NCBI RefSeq assembly: GCF_007990775.1
Contig: NZ_BJXB01000057.1
Coordinates: 1-16,989 of the forward strand
DNA from: Deinococcus cellulosilyticus NBRC 106333 = KACC 11606
GTDB taxonomy: Bacteria > Deinococcota > Deinococci > Deinococcales > Deinococcaceae
DNA: 16,989 nt
Direction of reading: 5' to 3'
The notes under the pieces were generated by a model. The model was not told the DNA's origin, ran no database searches, and saw only the letters and a program-made list of their open reading frames with translations. Position 1 is the first letter of the stretch, and each line of letters opens with the position of its first letter. The translations under genes and the position numbers were made by a program. This document shows positions 16,038 through 16,989 of the stretch, in pieces.

Positions 16038-16694
16038 TCAATAATAAGCAATGGTATTTTCTCTAACCAGAATCCCGTTTTTGAATTCCTTTATGATGTT
16101 CCCCTGCTCATCTACAACAAAATGAATCACCTCAGTCGGATTGGTCGAATCATTCTCATAGGTTTTACTGATTTTTGAGTTCCAATCATACACTGTTTTA
16201 AAGGAGACATCTTCGTCTCTGAAGGTTTCTTCGACGAGATTTCCGTTGTTGTCATACTTGTAACCGAAGAATTTAGAAAAAGATATGGTATGGGTGGGCT
16301 CGGTCACAACCTCTTCTTTGTATATAAGGCGATCTCCTTCATATTTATAGATCATAATAAAAATATCATTTCCACTATATTCTTCCCTGACAATTTTTCG
16401 GTGCTGTAGATAATAGAATCCCTCAGAAAAATCATTGTTGATGAGGATCTTTAGGCTGTCCCCGTCTCTTTCTACGCTTTTTCTGATCTGCAGATCATAT
16501 ATACTCACGCCATATTCGTTGAATTCGTCGATAAAACAATCGCGATGATGTTCTACACTGCAGTATTCAATCTTCTTGACCCTTCCTTTAAGGTGCTGGG
16601 TTTGCCAGGTTCGAGTGCCAATGTTGTCAAAATCTTTCAACTGCTCTTGTGCAACTGCAATTCCAAGGAACATAAAGCCAGCAAGCAAAACCAT
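16038..16694 (-). CDS. Putative secreted protein of unknown function
   Basis: I do not recognise a family. From the ATG at 16694 the product is 218 residues and begins with a hydrophobic stretch ending in a possible signal-peptidase site (MVLLAGFMFLGIAVAQ, cleavage near AVA-Q), although the usual positive charge at the start is missing. The mature part is polar and rich in aromatic residues, with loose repeats of the form YKYDNNGNLVEE and HFVVDEQGNIIKEFKNG, like the short YD-type or antitoxin-like repeat proteins seen in many secreted hypotheticals. The frame is open to an ATG at 16769, but the -10 box at 16707-16712 falls inside that extension and favours the shorter start. Base composition is clearly A+T-richer than its neighbours, suggesting separate origin. 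Not linked to purine breakdown. Confidence 0.6.
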   Translation of the reverse strand: MVLLAGFMFLGIAVAQEQLKDFDNIGTRTWQTQHLKGRVKKIEYCSVEHHRDCFIDEFNEYGVSIYDLQIRKSVERDGDSLKILINNDFSEGFYYLQHRKIVREEYSGNDIFIMIYKYEGDRLIYKEEVVTEPTHTISFSKFFGYKYDNNGNLVEETFRDEDVSFKTVYDWNSKISKTYENDSTNPTEVIHFVVDEQGNIIKEFKNGILVRENTIAYY

Positions 16695-16706
16695 CTTCGT
16701 GTCAGA

Positions 16707-16712
16707 ATCATA
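16707..16712 (-). promoter_or_regulatory. Possible -10 box of the secreted-protein gene
   Basis: TATGAT on the minus strand, 12 nt before the ATG at 16694; matches the consensus in five of six bases. No good -35 box at the normal distance. Confidence 0.3.
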
Positions 16713-16769
16713 CCGTATGAGAACTGAAAAGTGATACTCATGATTAAACCCAGGGACATGGTGCACCAT

Positions 16770-16989
16770 TGAATGTCAATGTTCCTGCCCTTGACCCCGA
16801 CAGAATCCCAGAGTAAATGCAGTCTACAGAAGCAAAGCCTCTGAGAAGTTCTTTCAGCATTTTGATTCTGGCTCGCTCAGGCAATGAAATCTAAAGTTCT
16901 CTGCATCCAGCGACCAACACAACCTGACCGACAGTTGGAGGGTGGGTGTGTTGGAGACATCGCATTGAATCACAGATGCATCATGGTCC
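16770..16989. other. Unassigned region at the right edge
   Basis: Reading frames here are short: a 38-codon frame ending near 16751 and a 44-codon fragment open to the right edge, neither with recognisable similarity, a ribosome site or a convincing start. No RNA gene or repeat seen. Confidence 0.5.

Noticed and set aside
16670..16716. Alternative signal-peptide-like frame (MILTRRWFCLLALCSL) in another frame at the start of the secreted protein gene
   Set aside because: It ends after about 24 codons and would need a frameshift to join the main frame; the in-frame start already supplies a plausible signal peptide.
16751..16989. Small minus-strand frames (38 and 44 codons) at the right edge
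   Set aside because: No ribosome site, motif or supported start; they may be chance or part of something outside the window.

Overview
The window is a moderately GC-rich bacterial chromosome segment in which every convincing gene lies on the minus strand. Almost all of it (about 2.1 to 15.9 kb) is one purine catabolic cluster running from xanthine to malate. A Deinococcus-type host is my best guess, from a leaderless promoter architecture (TANNNT box 5 nt before an ATG) and the gene content. This is an inference, not a proven identity.

Layout in the direction of transcription (right to left): 16989-16770, no gene seen; 16694-16038, a small, A+T-rich, probably secreted protein of unknown function; 15921-15238, a YheO-type (PAS-like plus C-terminal helix-turn-helix) regulator, followed without real gaps by malate synthase (aceB), allantoate amidohydrolase (allC) and (S)-ureidoglycine aminohydrolase (allE). 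Then comes a 363-nt gap filled by a repeat-rich element with 13-bp terminal inverted repeats, then a second M20-family amidase resembling plant ureidoglycolate amidohydrolase. A clear TTGACA-17-TAAACT promoter overlaps the stop codon of that gene and starts a second, tightly packed unit: uraD, an FAD/NAD(P) monooxygenase-like gene, uraH, allB, xdhA, xdhB, xdhC. After a 176-nt gap, the 5' part of a large N6-adenine DNA methyltransferase (type III Mod-like) runs off the left edge.

Together the genes encode xanthine to urate (XdhAB, matured by XdhC), HIU to OHCU to (S)-allantoin (UraH, UraD), allantoin to allantoate (AllB), allantoate to ureidoglycine (AllC), ureidoglycine to ureidoglycolate (AllE), ureidoglycolate to glyoxylate (UAH-like), and glyoxylate plus acetyl-CoA to malate (AceB). 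All four ring nitrogens leave as ammonia and no urea is made. The one missing step is urate to 5-hydroxyisourate: no canonical uricase or HpxO-like protein is present. The monooxygenase-like flavoprotein lying between uraD and uraH is the obvious candidate, and is the most interesting point of the window. The two promoters (regulator and uraD unit) share an exact 11-nt sequence covering the -35 box, which suggests common control.
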